In this document: piece after piece, positions 46,486-58,700 of the stretch
How the letters are laid out: every line of letters starts with the position of its first letter
Numbering within the stretch: position 1 is the first letter of the stretch
Assembly (NCBI GenBank): GCA_964030785.1
Contig: OZ034978.1
Span: 5,852,001-5,916,000 of the forward strand
Direction: 5' to 3'
DNA length: 64,000 bases
From: Siderastrea siderea
Lineage: Eukaryota > Cnidaria > Anthozoa > Scleractinia > Rhizangiidae
Made by a program: the position numbers and the translations under genes
Notes under the pieces: model-generated
Seen by the model: the letters and a program-made list of their open reading frames with translations, nothing else
Told to the model about the DNA's origin: nothing
Databases searched by the model: none

Positions 46486-49002
46486 TGTTGATTTTTTGTT
46501 TTTATCTAGTTTTGAAGCAACTGCAAAAGTTTGAGAAAACTTGAGACATCTCTAGATGCAGCCTCACTTTCTTGGCTCAAGCTCCCTTGCATTTCACATA
46601 TGATATTTATATTTACTGTGGTTTAATTGTTGTAGACAAGACATAAGCTTAGGGTTGAATGAGTACTGCTTATGGATGATGGAGTGGTACAGAAATGTAT
46701 ACATGTTTTTCTTGTAGGACATACATACCATAAGCGCTAACAGGTTTAAAGGCTTACTTTAACTCTACGGAAAGTTATTTGTCTGCTTATTTCATAAAAC
46801 CTGCAGCCAATAGTCAATCAGAATTCAAAGCACTTCTCTTAAATCTCACAAGGAGGTTGTAAGCGGTGCAAGCTAGCACACTCAAACCATTATTGTTAGT
46901 GTCAAAATATGAACTATGTTGCAGTCTATTTACATGCATGTGGAAATCTACTGTTGACATCTCATCTTTTTCGTACTGTCAAATCAATTTACTACAAAGT
47001 ATGCAGTCTTAAGTCTAAATTTTTTGTCAGAAAATATTTTTCACATGCACAGTGTGTGCTTAAACTATGTCATTTTTTTAAGATAAATAGGTTGGGGACA
47101 CTTGACAATCACAGTTGACATACCATCGCAATGAATTAAAACCAAACCAAACACGAAAAAATGATAATTACACCTCTCTTTAATGTAATATACATAGTAT
47201 TCTGGGCATGAAATTAACTTGGCCACTTCAGTCAGATTTAACTGGCCAAACTGTAAGTTTTACTGGCCACTGGAAGCAACTCAATCTTGTTTGTAATAAG
47301 TACGACTTCTAAACAGTTGTGAAAGAGACTGACCAACATGACCAACCCAGTCAACATGGGTGAGATACCATTTGTGCTTGTGGTTAATTTTGGAAAATGT
47401 TTTTGGTTTTAAAAGCCTAAGAAATTAATATTTTGAAGTTCTTTTAGTAAGGTATGCAAATAATAATTATTCAAAATTCGAGCAAGTAAATAAGTAAATT
47501 TTTTTTTAGATTTTCTCCAGGCAAAAATGACCAGTTGTTCCAATTTTCTGCTGGCCAAAGTGTTATTTCTACACGCCAATGGCAAGCAGACCACTGTTAG
47601 TGTCAAGCCCTGGTATTATTGTCCTTTTCAATCATTACACTATGATTACTGGTATCTATATTTAGTATGACTTTGAAAAGCCAAAAAATGCATTTGCAGA
47701 AGGAATGGGCTCCAACTTGAAAAAGTAGGGTGTACATTTTAAATTTCTTTCATGGGGCCTTCTATGAAAGCAGTAACAACTTGCTTATCACTCTTCCCTT
47801 GAAAATCCACTTGATATCCTTCCTCTTGTAGTCAAAAAGCAATTCATTTATTAGCAAGGTACTTTCAGATGAATTAAGCACTTTTTTTTAACAAAAAAAA
47901 TGATAAAAACTCCAAGACATAACTCCTCACAATCATCATGGTACTTTAATTTATTAATTTTGATAAGTATGTTTTTATAGATGGCAGCCAAAGGCTTACA
48001 GTGTATGTGGACCAACGTACTAGATAGGAAAAAGTAAAATGTGACTATAGAGAGGTTGATTAAAATAACAAGAAAAGCTACTTAAAATGATACCACAAAA
48101 ATACAAATGACTCGATATATTCAAAACAATTCACTGGTAGACATAAGTCAATTAACCCCAAATGTTTTATGTTTTTCCTCTTATACTCTCTTTAAGCTTG
48201 CTACATGTTCTTGTAGCAATGTTTTCTTTTAACTACACTGATTATTTAGCCTAAGGGATTGTATTAGGTAACCATGCTCCCCAAGTTATTATATTGTGTA
48301 ATCTGTTGTTGGATTACTTTTTTAAAGCATAACCTAAACAGTATCAGTATTTTGATGACAGCTTTGACCCTCATTATTAAGTTAAAATGAACATTTGGCT
48401 TTTCAAGCCTTTAAAAGTTAAAACATACCTATTTATTTATTGTGCCATTTTAGTGTATAATCAAAACAGGCTGCCGTCAAAAAATATGCAAAACTTTGCC
48501 GAGAAATAACTTCTAAGGGATACACTTACATATGCAGTAAAAGTTTTTCAAATTATATTGTTTTCATTTCAGAGGCCAAAAGGTTACTCCTCATAAAACT
48601 TTTTTTAAATGGTGATTTGTTCTTTACAGGTTGTCTTTTTCAGCAGGGTTTGGTTTGCCATTTACTTATATAAAGTTATTATTATTATTATTATTATTAT
48701 TATCATCATCATCATCATTATTATAATTCGGGTAGCTTTTTATTATTATTACTTGTAATAGATAATTTTTATGCTATTTTTACAGCATGGGTCTTTTAGT
48801 TTTTCCCCAAGTGATGTTATTTATTATAAATTGTAATTTGGAGGGCCACACGGTTGTTAGCTCTGCTATTTATTGTCACCATCATAAAATGTAAACTTTA
48901 CTTAATTACTAAGTTACTAATAAGGATGAAGAGTTGACAGGGCTTAATCACCTTAATGATACTTTCAGAAATGTCCTGAAATACCCAAGTGTTTCCTTAT
49001 GA

Positions 49003-50260
49003 GAGGGTCCTGAAGGGGTAAAATGGGAGCTGGGATTTGCCTATTTTAGGACTGGGAAAATGGGATTTCAGGCACTGGGACTGGGAAAAAAGTAGCAGAT
49101 AATGGGATTGGGAAAGATGTCCTATAGAGTCAACAAATCATTTGAAACTCTTGCTAAGTCTCTTAATGAAGAAAAATGCAACAAAATAGTCTTTAAGAAA
49201 ACCTAAAAATGTTTGTAAATCAACAGATGTCAAACCAATGTAGCTGCGACCTGATTTTAACTTTGATTTTAAACTGCATTTACTAAAATTAGCGATTTGG
49301 TTGCACACTATGAGCATGTGCCTAACAGGTCAGACCATGCCCTCAATTAGCATATTTCAAATGGCGGATACGAATGCAGGTGCTATTCAGACTGTAATTG
49401 TTGAAATCAAATACATTTCATCGACAATGTTGCCATCCACACAGAAAACAAGAAATTTTATTAGATTGCACCCCAAAAGAATTCGAGAAAGCCATACTTC
49501 AAAAAATCTGAAAACAGGGGTCGCGCCTGCCCCCTTTTCGTTTGTTTATTTGTTTCTGAAGTTTTGTTTTTGTTTTGTTTGTTTCGTTGCTTGTTGTGTT
49601 TTGTTTTTGTTTGTCTGTTTTTGTTTTGTTTTGTCTTTCATTTCTTTCGGTTTTCGTTTCCTTTTGTTTCCACTGAAGTCGTTCTCTTATACGGAAAGCA
49701 AAGTTTATTTTGTTTTGTTTTTTCTTTTAAGGTTTTTTCCTGTTTTTTGTTTTTATTTTTTTTAACACTGTTGTGCTCCGTTTTTGTTTGGTTTTTGGTC
49801 GTGCTGCTTATTTCTTTCAAAGTCTCCTTGCGTCCTCTCCTCTTTATGAAAACAACAAAAAATTAAACAAAACAAGGTTTCTTTCACAGGATCCAAAATT
49901 TATCTAAGCCACAAGCTTTCGACTCCGTCGCGTAATCTTTATCAAGTGATGGAGTTTGACGTTTTGTCACGTGATTTAAAAAAATTACTCGTTGAATGTC
50001 TGAGTTTCCGTAGTCCAGCAGGTGAAGTTGTTGCAGGTAAAAATTCTATATTGATTATTTTATTTATCGTGCTTGTATTAGAACAGAAAATAAAAATGTT
50101 TGGTTAATTTATTTATTTATTTTCATTTTGACCACTTTTGAGATGCATTGGGATTTGTGGCACTGGGAATGGGATTTGTGGTAAAAATTGGACTGGGAAC
50201 TGGGATTTGGACAAAAGTTGGGCTGGGAAATGGGATTTGCAACCCCCCTTCAGGACCCTC
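49003..50260. mobile_element. Inverted-repeat element with GAGGGTCCTGAAGGGG ends
   Basis: The ends GAGGGTCCTGAAGGGG and CCCCTTCAGGACCCTC are inverse; near both ends GGGACTGGGAA-type motifs recur. TTATGA is duplicated (48997-49002, 50261-50266) and single at the empty site (53627-53632). The interior has TTTTG-rich sequence at about 49560-49800 and no recognisable protein. Confidence 0.88.
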
Positions 50261-50438
50261 TTATGAACATTGCCACTGAGTGAGCTAAACTCACAAAGTC
50301 CGACTAATTCAGAAACGAAATTGTGAATACATGAAACTCATATATTTGAACTGCGGAATGAAGAAATAAATGTAAAGTAGATCCTCGCAGTTATTAACGC
50401 AACTTGTGCAGTTGCGAAAAGAAAGCCTGAAAAAATCA

Positions 50439-50509
50439 GGCTTGCCGGGACTCGAACCCTGACCTCTGCGATACCGGTGCAGCGCTCTAACCAATTGAGC
50501 TAACAAGCC
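50439..50509 (-). tRNA. tRNA-Thr-like unit (GGT), copy 1 of a satellite
   Basis: On the minus strand a 71-base cloverleaf can be drawn: GGCTTG pairs with CAAGCC, the D arm holds TAGCTCAATTGG (A box), the anticodon loop CCGGTAT gives GGT, and GGTTCGAGTCC is a B box. Defects are a short T stem with a mismatch, an A-C pair in the anticodon stem and C instead of T at position 33. It lies in a 247-bp tandem unit. It is probably a tRNA-derived repeat and not a working tRNA gene. Confidence 0.45.
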
Positions 50510-50684
50510 AACTGGGAGCTGGTCATTAAATTGGTTCGTAATATACCCGGGAAACATGAAGATGAATTTGTGAATATATGAAACTCATATATTTGAACTG
50601 CGGAATGAAGAAATAAATGTAAAGTAGATCCTCGCAGTTATTAACGCAACTTGGGCAGTTGCGAGAAGAAAGCCTGAAAAATCA

Positions 50685-50755
50685 GGCTTGCCGGGACTCG
50701 AACCCTGACCTCTGCGATACCGGTGCAGCGCTCTAACCAATTGAGCTAACAAGCC
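50685..50755 (-). tRNA. tRNA-Thr-like unit (GGT), copy 2 of a satellite
   Basis: The 71 bases of the tRNA-like part are the same as in the unit at 50439-50509, including the same defects. It is followed 3' by a similar hairpin (GCCTGA, A/T run, TCAGGC). Confidence 0.45.
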
Positions 50756-51120
50756 AACTGGGAGCTAGTCATTAAATTGGTTCGTAATATACCCGGGAAA
50801 CATGAAGATGAAATTGTGAATATATGAAACTCATATATTTGAACTGCGGAATGAAGAAATAAATGTAAAGTAGATCCTCGCAGTTATTAACGCAACTTGT
50901 GCAAAACCAGCCGTAGCTCGACCACTTTATAAGCTTACGAACTTTATAAGCTTAGTAGAAGAACCGCTAGGTGTGAGCTCATATGCCTGGCGTGCGTCGA
51001 AAGTAAAATTTACGAGGGAGTAAAAATTGTACCAGTATTTCTGATTTAGCATCTGATTTCTTAGACGCGCAAAGGTTATGCATTACGCCCCAGTCGACGA
51101 ACTGCTGCATGGAAGCAAAC

Positions 51121-51514
51121 CCGAGTGGGGAACTAGGGGTACTTGACCCATACATGTTTTGGTATAGGGGTGCCGCTGAGGCCCTGTTTAGGACAAAAAA
51201 GCCCTAGAATACCTATCCTGCATAGGACAACACCCTCCATTTAGGACAAATGACGAAATACACACTCTTTTCTCTTACACAATTTTTAAGTGTTCCAAAG
51301 AACGGTAAGCGTCTTTGGCATAAGCTATATTTAACGACGACGATCGTACTGATCGTAGTGACCGTACCCTGTTCGGGACAGACTCGCGTAAAATTATAAA
51401 AGTATATACCCTGTTTAGGACAGAGAGGCCAGAAAACATACCCTGTCCGGCGGCATGTTCCTGTATGGGCCACAAAAGGGAGTAATCCCCTCCCCCCCGG
51501 GGGGGGGGGGGGGG
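51121..51514. mobile_element. Inverted-repeat element inserted in the MFSD13A duplicate
   Basis: AGCAAAC flanks the element (51114-51120, 51515-51521) and occurs once at the empty site (55839-55845). The ends resemble each other inversely around CCCATACA and GTGCCGC or ATGCCGC, and CCCTGTTTAGGACA recurs inside. The right end is a run of C and then G, like the family at 17422. Confidence 0.85.
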
Positions 51515-51629
51515 AGCAAACTATTTATTACCTTTACACGCAAACAATAATTACGACAAAATCTTACGAATAGCTTCTCATAAATAACCAGGTTATAATA
51601 ATTGTGTTAATAGCCCTCCTGCTTACTTT

Positions 51630-51715
51630 GTGATAAAGATAAGTTATCTTTATCATGATGTCGGAGACAAATCGGAGATAAATTGAACAATGAGAATGTC
51701 GCATCTGGAATAGAA
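51630..51715 (-). pseudogene. Decayed copy of the MFSD13A DIIDKD exon
   Basis: The segment matches exon 55995-55912 with its intron flanks. IPDATFSLFNLS is still readable, followed by a short local rearrangement that removes the SDIID stretch, and the donor is lost. It belongs to the duplicated segment 46985-51970, a copy of 52540-56230. Confidence 0.8.
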
Positions 51716-52269
51716 CTGCAAACAAGACACAAGAAAAGTAAGTTTATTTCAGTTTTGAGTTTAAAAGCATTATGATTAAACACCTCTCGAAGAATTATAT
51801 AATTTTAGCTTCATTCTGACCTCTAACGTCGATAGGTAACTGAAAAAATTACCATAAGCTATTTATCTGTAATAAATATTCTCGTGAAAACCTTAAATAC
51901 TCAAAATATGCTTGATAGTTAACACAATAATTCAACCGTGGGCTATAAAAGTAGGGTGACGACGTAACACGGTTTTGGGTTTTATTGATATACAGTCAAA
52001 GCTTTCCTTGCGACCACTCTCGTAAGCGACCAACTCTAGTTACGACCAGCATTGTGAAACCCCGCTTGGATCGTCACTTAAACTCCGTAATGAAAAGCTC
52101 TCGTAAGCGACCGCGACCACTTTTTCTTTGATCTTGGTTCACATTTCTAATTTCTTCTTTAAAGGCCCGTGGCCGGGGGAAATTATGTAGGGCAGTATTG
52201 TTCACTTCTGTGCACTCGTACATAATCCTACATAAGATGTCATAGCAGTTCATGATCAAAGTAACCAGT

Positions 52270-52505
52270 TTCTTAGGCGGCTAATGGCACAGTTAACATT
52301 TTTACAGGACACTGTTAGCCTCCGTCAGAACAGAATCGTTGCAGGCCGTTGTAAGGAGTTATTTAGTCCTCAGCCTGTCGGACTTTCTACATTGCACTTA
52401 CCAACGGTTATCAGACCTTATCAGTTCTCAAGGCTTGAGAACCAATCAGTACGTTAGGCGCTAACTGGTTATCAGGCCCTCAGAGAAATAACCTCTTCAA
52501 AGATG
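52270..52505 (-). repeat. Dispersed inverted-repeat element, uninterrupted form on the minus strand
   Basis: The reverse complement begins GGTTATTTCTCTGAGGGCCT and reaches GATTCTGTTCTGACGG, again without the SINE, far from the BTB-PHR array. Confidence 0.7.
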
Positions 52506-53701
52506 TTAGTTAATAAGAAAAGATGTCAAGCCAATTTACGCCGAAGTATGCAGTCTTACAATCTAAATCTTTATAAAATATTTTTCTTACAGACAGTGGG
52601 TGCTTAAACTATTTAATTTTTGTGGACACTTTTTGTGGCCACTTGACATAACTAACATACCATCACAATGAATAAAAACAAGACCACACATGATGTGTTA
52701 ACACATTTTTTCTTTAATGTATAATATGTTATATTATTGACCTTTTCCATTATTGCACTGTAATTACTGGTATTAAATTAAATTAAATCATTACATTATT
52801 GATATATTTCGAGATGCTGATGGAATGTACTTCAGCAACCCGATGTATGTGTTCCACTTTTACTTTCAATTATTTTTAAAATAACTTTGAAAAGATAAAA
52901 TTGGGTTTATTTTAACGACAGTTTTGCCGTTAATATAAAGCTTAAATGGAATTTGGCTTTTCAAGCCTTGGTAAAAATTTTGAATAAACACTTGATGGCA
53001 AGCCAAACATTTCTGACAGTTTAGGAAAACCTTCTAACAGATAGTCCTGCCTCTATTGGTGGCCTTTCAAAGCGTTAGAAGAGATACTTAAATATGCACA
53101 TATACATGCAGGATTCCGTCTACAAGTACATGTTTTTAACGTTTTCATTCGAGAATGAATGAACTTTTTTGGAACGATTTGGCCCAGAAGGCTAATCCGT
53201 CTCAAAGATATATTGGAAAACGGTGATTTATTATTTACGTGTGGTCTTGACGACAAAAAAACAATTTTTTAAACAGGATTTGGCAGCCGTCCATGGTTTT
53301 CGAAAGGGTCTGAACAGCAAAAATAAATGCCGAATCAGGACGGAAAATGTTTTTCCGAAAAATAAAAATATACATCAAGAAAATAATGCCCTTTAAAAAA
53401 AAAATATGCAATTTCAAACGTAATAAAAAACGAACGGAAACCTACACGTACAAGTATCTGCTTTTTTTATTGACCCTCGTCACTTTCTTACTTATTTTCG
53501 GCTGGTAATTAGCAAATTGTTCAATGTTCTCAAAAAAAGATTGAAGAAATTAGGTTGAAGTGTTGATATGGGTAAATCGTCTTCAATGATACTTTCACAA
53601 ATGTCGTGAAGTACCGAAAGGTTTGCTTATGAACACTGTCGCTTAGTGAGCTGAAGTTTTGATATTTTTTGTCTGAATAATTCCAGAAACGTTAACAACT
53701 A

Positions 53702-55623
53702 TTATTTATCACTGGATTCAAGTATCTTGGACATATCTTGAGCCTTCTTAGGTTTCTTCAGCGGGTAGAACTTCCAGACTACAATTTGAACTATAGCAAC
53801 AACCAGCGGGATAAAGCACATGAGGTAAAACATGGCGTCTAGTAGCTGCGATGTGGCACGCCCTAAAAGAAAAAAAAGAGAACAAACCGCTTTTAGAGAA
53901 GCTATAATACAAAGAAAGGGTGATACAATTATCTATTTCAAGGCAAAGAAATACGGCCTTTGGCATCCGCTCTTTGGAGTAAATAGTACCTGGTATGCTC
54001 TTGTCTTTACTCATACCTCGAGAATCCTGCCAGAAATAGACAAAGAAATATAAAGAAAACAAATTAATATTGAACAACGAAAAACAAAAAAGTAAAGTTA
54101 GACTCGAATCCTTCAAATTTTCTGAGAAAACAAAATGTTTCGTGGCGCCTATTTAAGAAAAAAACCGTATCCGCAGTAGCTGGGACATTTGTCTTGTAGA
54201 GTTGTTAACGCGCGTTTTCCTATCCAAAGTCACGTACTCAAACCAGGGAAAAGTTTTATGGCGCCTACGGAAAACAAAATATCGGTAGGTGGCAAATTTG
54301 TCTTCTAAAGTTGACGATTTTCAATTCGTCACTTAAGCTCAAATGAGGGAAAACCCAAGGCCAAACACTAAAAACCTCCCGGGGGAGGTGCATACAACTT
54401 AATACCAGACGCCCAATATCAACTGTTTGGAGAGGAGCAACGTCTCCATGTTAGCAGTCGCATGTATGCTCTTGGTGTGGCATGGCACTTCGTGTCTCAC
54501 CTTATATCCATACCAAGAGAGAATGTGAACCACCATCATTGGCGCTATGGACTGGGCTGGCTTGGTAAACAAAGCATTGGTGCCAAATATCATTGATGAG
54601 ATAGGTGCACTGTATTGTAAAGAGAAAAACAGCAGTAATTAATAGGGGATTATTAGTGGGTGGTACATTGTATATCTTATATATCTGTCAACATAAGTAC
54701 TTATGTCGTCAGTCAAAATAGAAAACACAAACGCAAACGGCAAAATACCACGTGATCATGATTTTCCCGCCATTTTTTAAGTTCGCCACCTGCCGTTTGC
54801 TGTTTTCAACGTGACAAGGCTGTTTTCGTGTTCGTCAACAACGTGAGTCTTTTTCTGAGTATTTGAATCGTTCTGCCACAATATACCAGACTGTGTTTAA
54901 ACCCAGTGATGTTTTAATTATTATTCTATGTAAAATAACCGGTTAACTACCGGCGTTTACACAAAAACGAGGGAAAAAGTGCGAAGAAGCGAGCTGATGT
55001 TTGGATGTCACCTTCACAGAGGCTGTCAATTCTTTTACAAACAAGGCGCTCAGATTATGCAGCTACATCAAAACATCCCAAGGAAATTGCATTCTTCCGT
55101 AAGTAATATTTTAGTTAATAGAAAGAAAGCTGTGTGTGTTTTAGTTTTTAATGAGTGCACGCAGAACTTAAGAAGAAATGCTCCACTTCATAATGGCAGA
55201 CGGCAAACGGAAGATTGACGTTTGACGTTTGCCGTAAACACCATGTTAATCTCTGTAATAGTACTACTCAATGCAAATGAACATCACGTATGGTCGAGCT
55301 TCACGCAAGGTTCACCCATGTCGATGAGCTAAATCTTCATTTCAGCAGTATTTCAAAAAGTATTAAACGAGATTTAAAGCGTTAACAATGAAGCAGTTGC
55401 AGTTCGACTACTTTTAAGCTTATTATACGTACTTCCTACTACAGCTTGGTGTATATTCATCCCGGGCGTGCATCGAAAGTCCAGTTACAACAGAGGCTGT
55501 CAATGTTTTTACAAATAAGGCGCTCACGTAGCTGTTGTAGGAAGTGCATATTTCTCTAAGCGAGTCTAAGCGTCCTCATAATTTTTGTAACATAGGATGT
55601 GTGTTTATCTTATGAAATAAAGA

Positions 55624-55700
<77 letters not shown>

Positions 55701-58700
55701 AAGTAGTCGAACTGCCTCTGGTGCTACTGTCATTAAAATTACGTCTTAGTTAAAATTGTACCTGTATTTCTGATTTAGCATCTGATTTCTCAGACGCACA
55801 GAGGTTATGCATTCCGCCCCAGTAGACTAACTGCTCCAAGCAAACTATTTATTACCTTTACATGCAAACAGCAAACGCAAAATCTTATGGATATTAATGT
55901 CTCTCGCTCACTTTCTGTGGTATTTTTCCATATCTTTATCAATGATGTCGGACACAGATAAATTGAACAACGAGAATGTCGCATCTGGAATAGTGCTGCA
56001 AACAAAACACAAGACCAGTATTTTAGTTTTGAGTTTAAAAGCATTATGACTAAAACAGTTCTCGAAGAGTTAACATAGTCGTAGCTTCATTCTGACCCCG
56101 AAAGTCAATTGGCAACTGAAACAAATTAAATGGCCATAAGCAATTTCTTTGGAATAAACATTCTGGTGAAAGTTTCAAATGCTGAAATATGTTTGGTACA
56201 CAACAATTAAACCGTGGGCTTATCAAAAATGGAGTGAAGTTGGTCAGGAACTCTGTGTTGAGGCAATTTTTGCATAAAACCTATCAACTGTTGGGTATGT
56301 GGTATTTTTTTTATACCCTAGATTTAGGTTTTATAAATATATTGATACATGCTTTACTTGTAAATTTTTTTTGAATTTACAATTGTCCCTTCTCTTTGTT
56401 TCTGGCAACTCGAACTGAATCTGCTCAATTTTTTACAAGAATGGAATGGAAAAAAATTGCCGTTGACTTTCATACACTTTCAAAGAGTTCGCGCTCTCGT
56501 GAACTCTTGTCAACTCCTTGTCTTCATTTGAGCCTGGCTCAATACAAAACTAGCAAAAATATGAATAGCATGCCATAGCCTTACTGGTCAATGATGAAAA
56601 AAATGCACAGGACCCAGATATTACTTCTTCCCGCCAAAAGGACGATAACAGGCAAGGAAACCTAAAGAGAGAAAGGGACTTGTAAGATGATGCCGTATTT
56701 TAAGCATTTTATTGTATTGTTCATCTACCGTAATCTTAAATAAATCGAACTTCATATTTACTGTCACTAGTAGTTGAAATAGGTGGCATGTAGTGTGTGA
56801 ATGTATCTTTACGTCTTGTTTTATTTTAAGTAATTTATCAGGTAACTTTTGCATGATAACTTTAACATTAATCTATTTTTTTTTTACTTAGTGTCGACAA
56901 TTAGTGTGCGTGTACTTTGGGGGCTAAAACGATTGACACGTAAATAAACCGCCGTAGTTACTTACTTATTTGTAGCCGCCTTGGGGGAAATTAATATGGA
57001 AACCAAGCGTCACTTTGAAATACGGAAATAAGCGAACTAATAGGACGACATTCTACAATCCCTACCTTGACATAAAATGACCATAAGATGAGCTTGTAAG
57101 AGCCAAATCGGGCCAATAATGGACTTGCCGCCAAAACGAGTATCTAACAACAAAAACAGCAGTTTCCCTTAAATCAAAAGACAATATGATCTCCAGGTAC
57201 AAGGAGCTTTCTGTTGTGACTCATAAGATAAATGACTTGAATGTGTCTTATAATATGACAGTTGCATATTGAGAGATGTGATTTTGGCAAGGCTCATTAG
57301 TAACTCGAAACCAAATATTCTTTGTACTTTATACCTGACACTTGTTTCGTTAGTATTCCCTAGTGTGAGGGAAAGACAGGTATAATAGGCTTGATTTCCG
57401 AAACAACAGATTTTGCCACCCTTGTTGCTCCGTCACAGTCAGTTTGAAATGACGGATCACGTGACCTCAGCAACGGAAATACAGTTGGAAATGATGCATT
57501 GTGGGAAACGTGGCTCTTCCTCCTTGGGTTATACATTAATAATTATAAGTACTTTTGTTAAAGTAAAGTACCTACCCTAGGTAACACAACCACAGACCCA
57601 GTGAGTAAGCTGTACAGGATCTGCATAAAGACATGATTAGATTTAATGCTTATTAATTTTAATAAAAAAGTAGCTAGAGGTTTTATATGTGATGGACAGT
57701 ATGGCGCACCTCCCAAGCCCACACTGTCTAGTCTTAAGATTTGAGCAAAGTGCCCACAACCAAAGTAAATTTAACTGAAATACATGCCCGAAGATTTCAA
57801 CTCCAGCGTTACAGTGTTAAAAATATTACCAGAACACAACGTCAGGCAGGCACACAAACAAGTAAGATATTTTATAATATTGGGAACGCCTACTACAGTG
57901 GATGCCAATATAATGAAGTGCCAAGCGACTGTGAATAATGTGGTTGCTATAATCGGGGTTCGGTATGTCGGGGTTGTTTTCAATACATTTTACTATTTCT
58001 AGGCTGAAAAAATATTCAGTTTATTATACCGGGGTCTTCATTACAGAGGAGTTTGTTGTATTCGCATTCCACTGTACATGAAACAGGTCTCAACCTCACG
58101 TAAAAGATCACCCTTACATGGCCACTTACAGGAGTAGTTTCTAACAGACAATCAAGTGTTCTTGTTACATTATTAAGGTAATATGTCAGTGGGAAAGGAA
58201 ATTATTTCTCATTGTCTGTTTTTGCATCAAGAGAAACCTAAGAATAGTGGTCTTGTTTTGTTAAAAATGGATATTCTGGACTAAAGAAAATGTAGATACA
58301 TGTAGGTGTCTGGCTATGGATGGCCAGAATGATACGGAAATAGATTCCATAATAATTTAAAAAGTTATGTCAACCCTTGCATCTTTAACAGCTGGAATTT
58401 GTTAAACTGACTTTGGTACATTCGTCCTTTGAAAATTTGTTCTAGTGGTCTAGAAGAAATTCACGTATAAGCAAGGTACCTAATAGATGTAAATTAATTA
58501 GCAACTTTTAAACTAATGAAAGAGGAATATATCTGTGACATTAACTGAACTTACAACTGGAATGGTATCAGATCCTATGAGGTGCTCAACAAAAATGAGA
58601 AAGAAATTGCTGCCAAATGTGACATGAAAAACCTGTAAACAATGCAAAGCAAACTACACATTGGTAAGGGAAATAGAATAAGAATAACAAAATAGTGCGG

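Larger units (their letters stand above)
50320..50900. repeat. 247-bp tandem repeat carrying tRNA-like units
   Basis: Two full units and a partial third start at about 50344, 50591 and 50837 (marked by ATTTGAACTGCGGAATGAAG), spaced 247 and 246 bases. Each full unit holds a tRNA-Thr-like cloverleaf on the minus strand. The array lies where the segmental duplicate lost its copy of the last MFSD13A exons. Confidence 0.85.
46985..51970. repeat. Segmental duplicate of the MFSD13A 3' region
   Basis: Runs of similarity in the same order and orientation link 46985-47160 with 52540-52690, 48360-48620 with 52905-53250, 48950-49000 plus 50261-50320 with 53575-53700, 50905-51120 with 55395-55845, and 51515-51970 with 55846-56230. 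The part that holds the last three exons (53702-54609) is missing from this copy. Several elements were inserted afterwards. No intact gene is present; the long frames at 49301-49866 are only TTTTG-rich repeat sequence. Confidence 0.75.

Noticed and set aside
49301..49866. Two overlapping frames of 154 and 100 codons
   Set aside because: They are Phe/Val/Cys-rich translations of TTTTG-rich low-complexity sequence inside a transposon, with no domain.
51980..52260. Possible pogo/Tigger-like terminal repeat (ACAGTCAAAGC with repeated CGTAAGCGACC)
   Set aside because: Only one end is visible and no target duplication or matching far end could be found, so it is not listed as an element.
53832..54053. 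73-codon plus-strand frame
   Set aside because: It is antisense to the last exons of MFSD13A and shows no domain.
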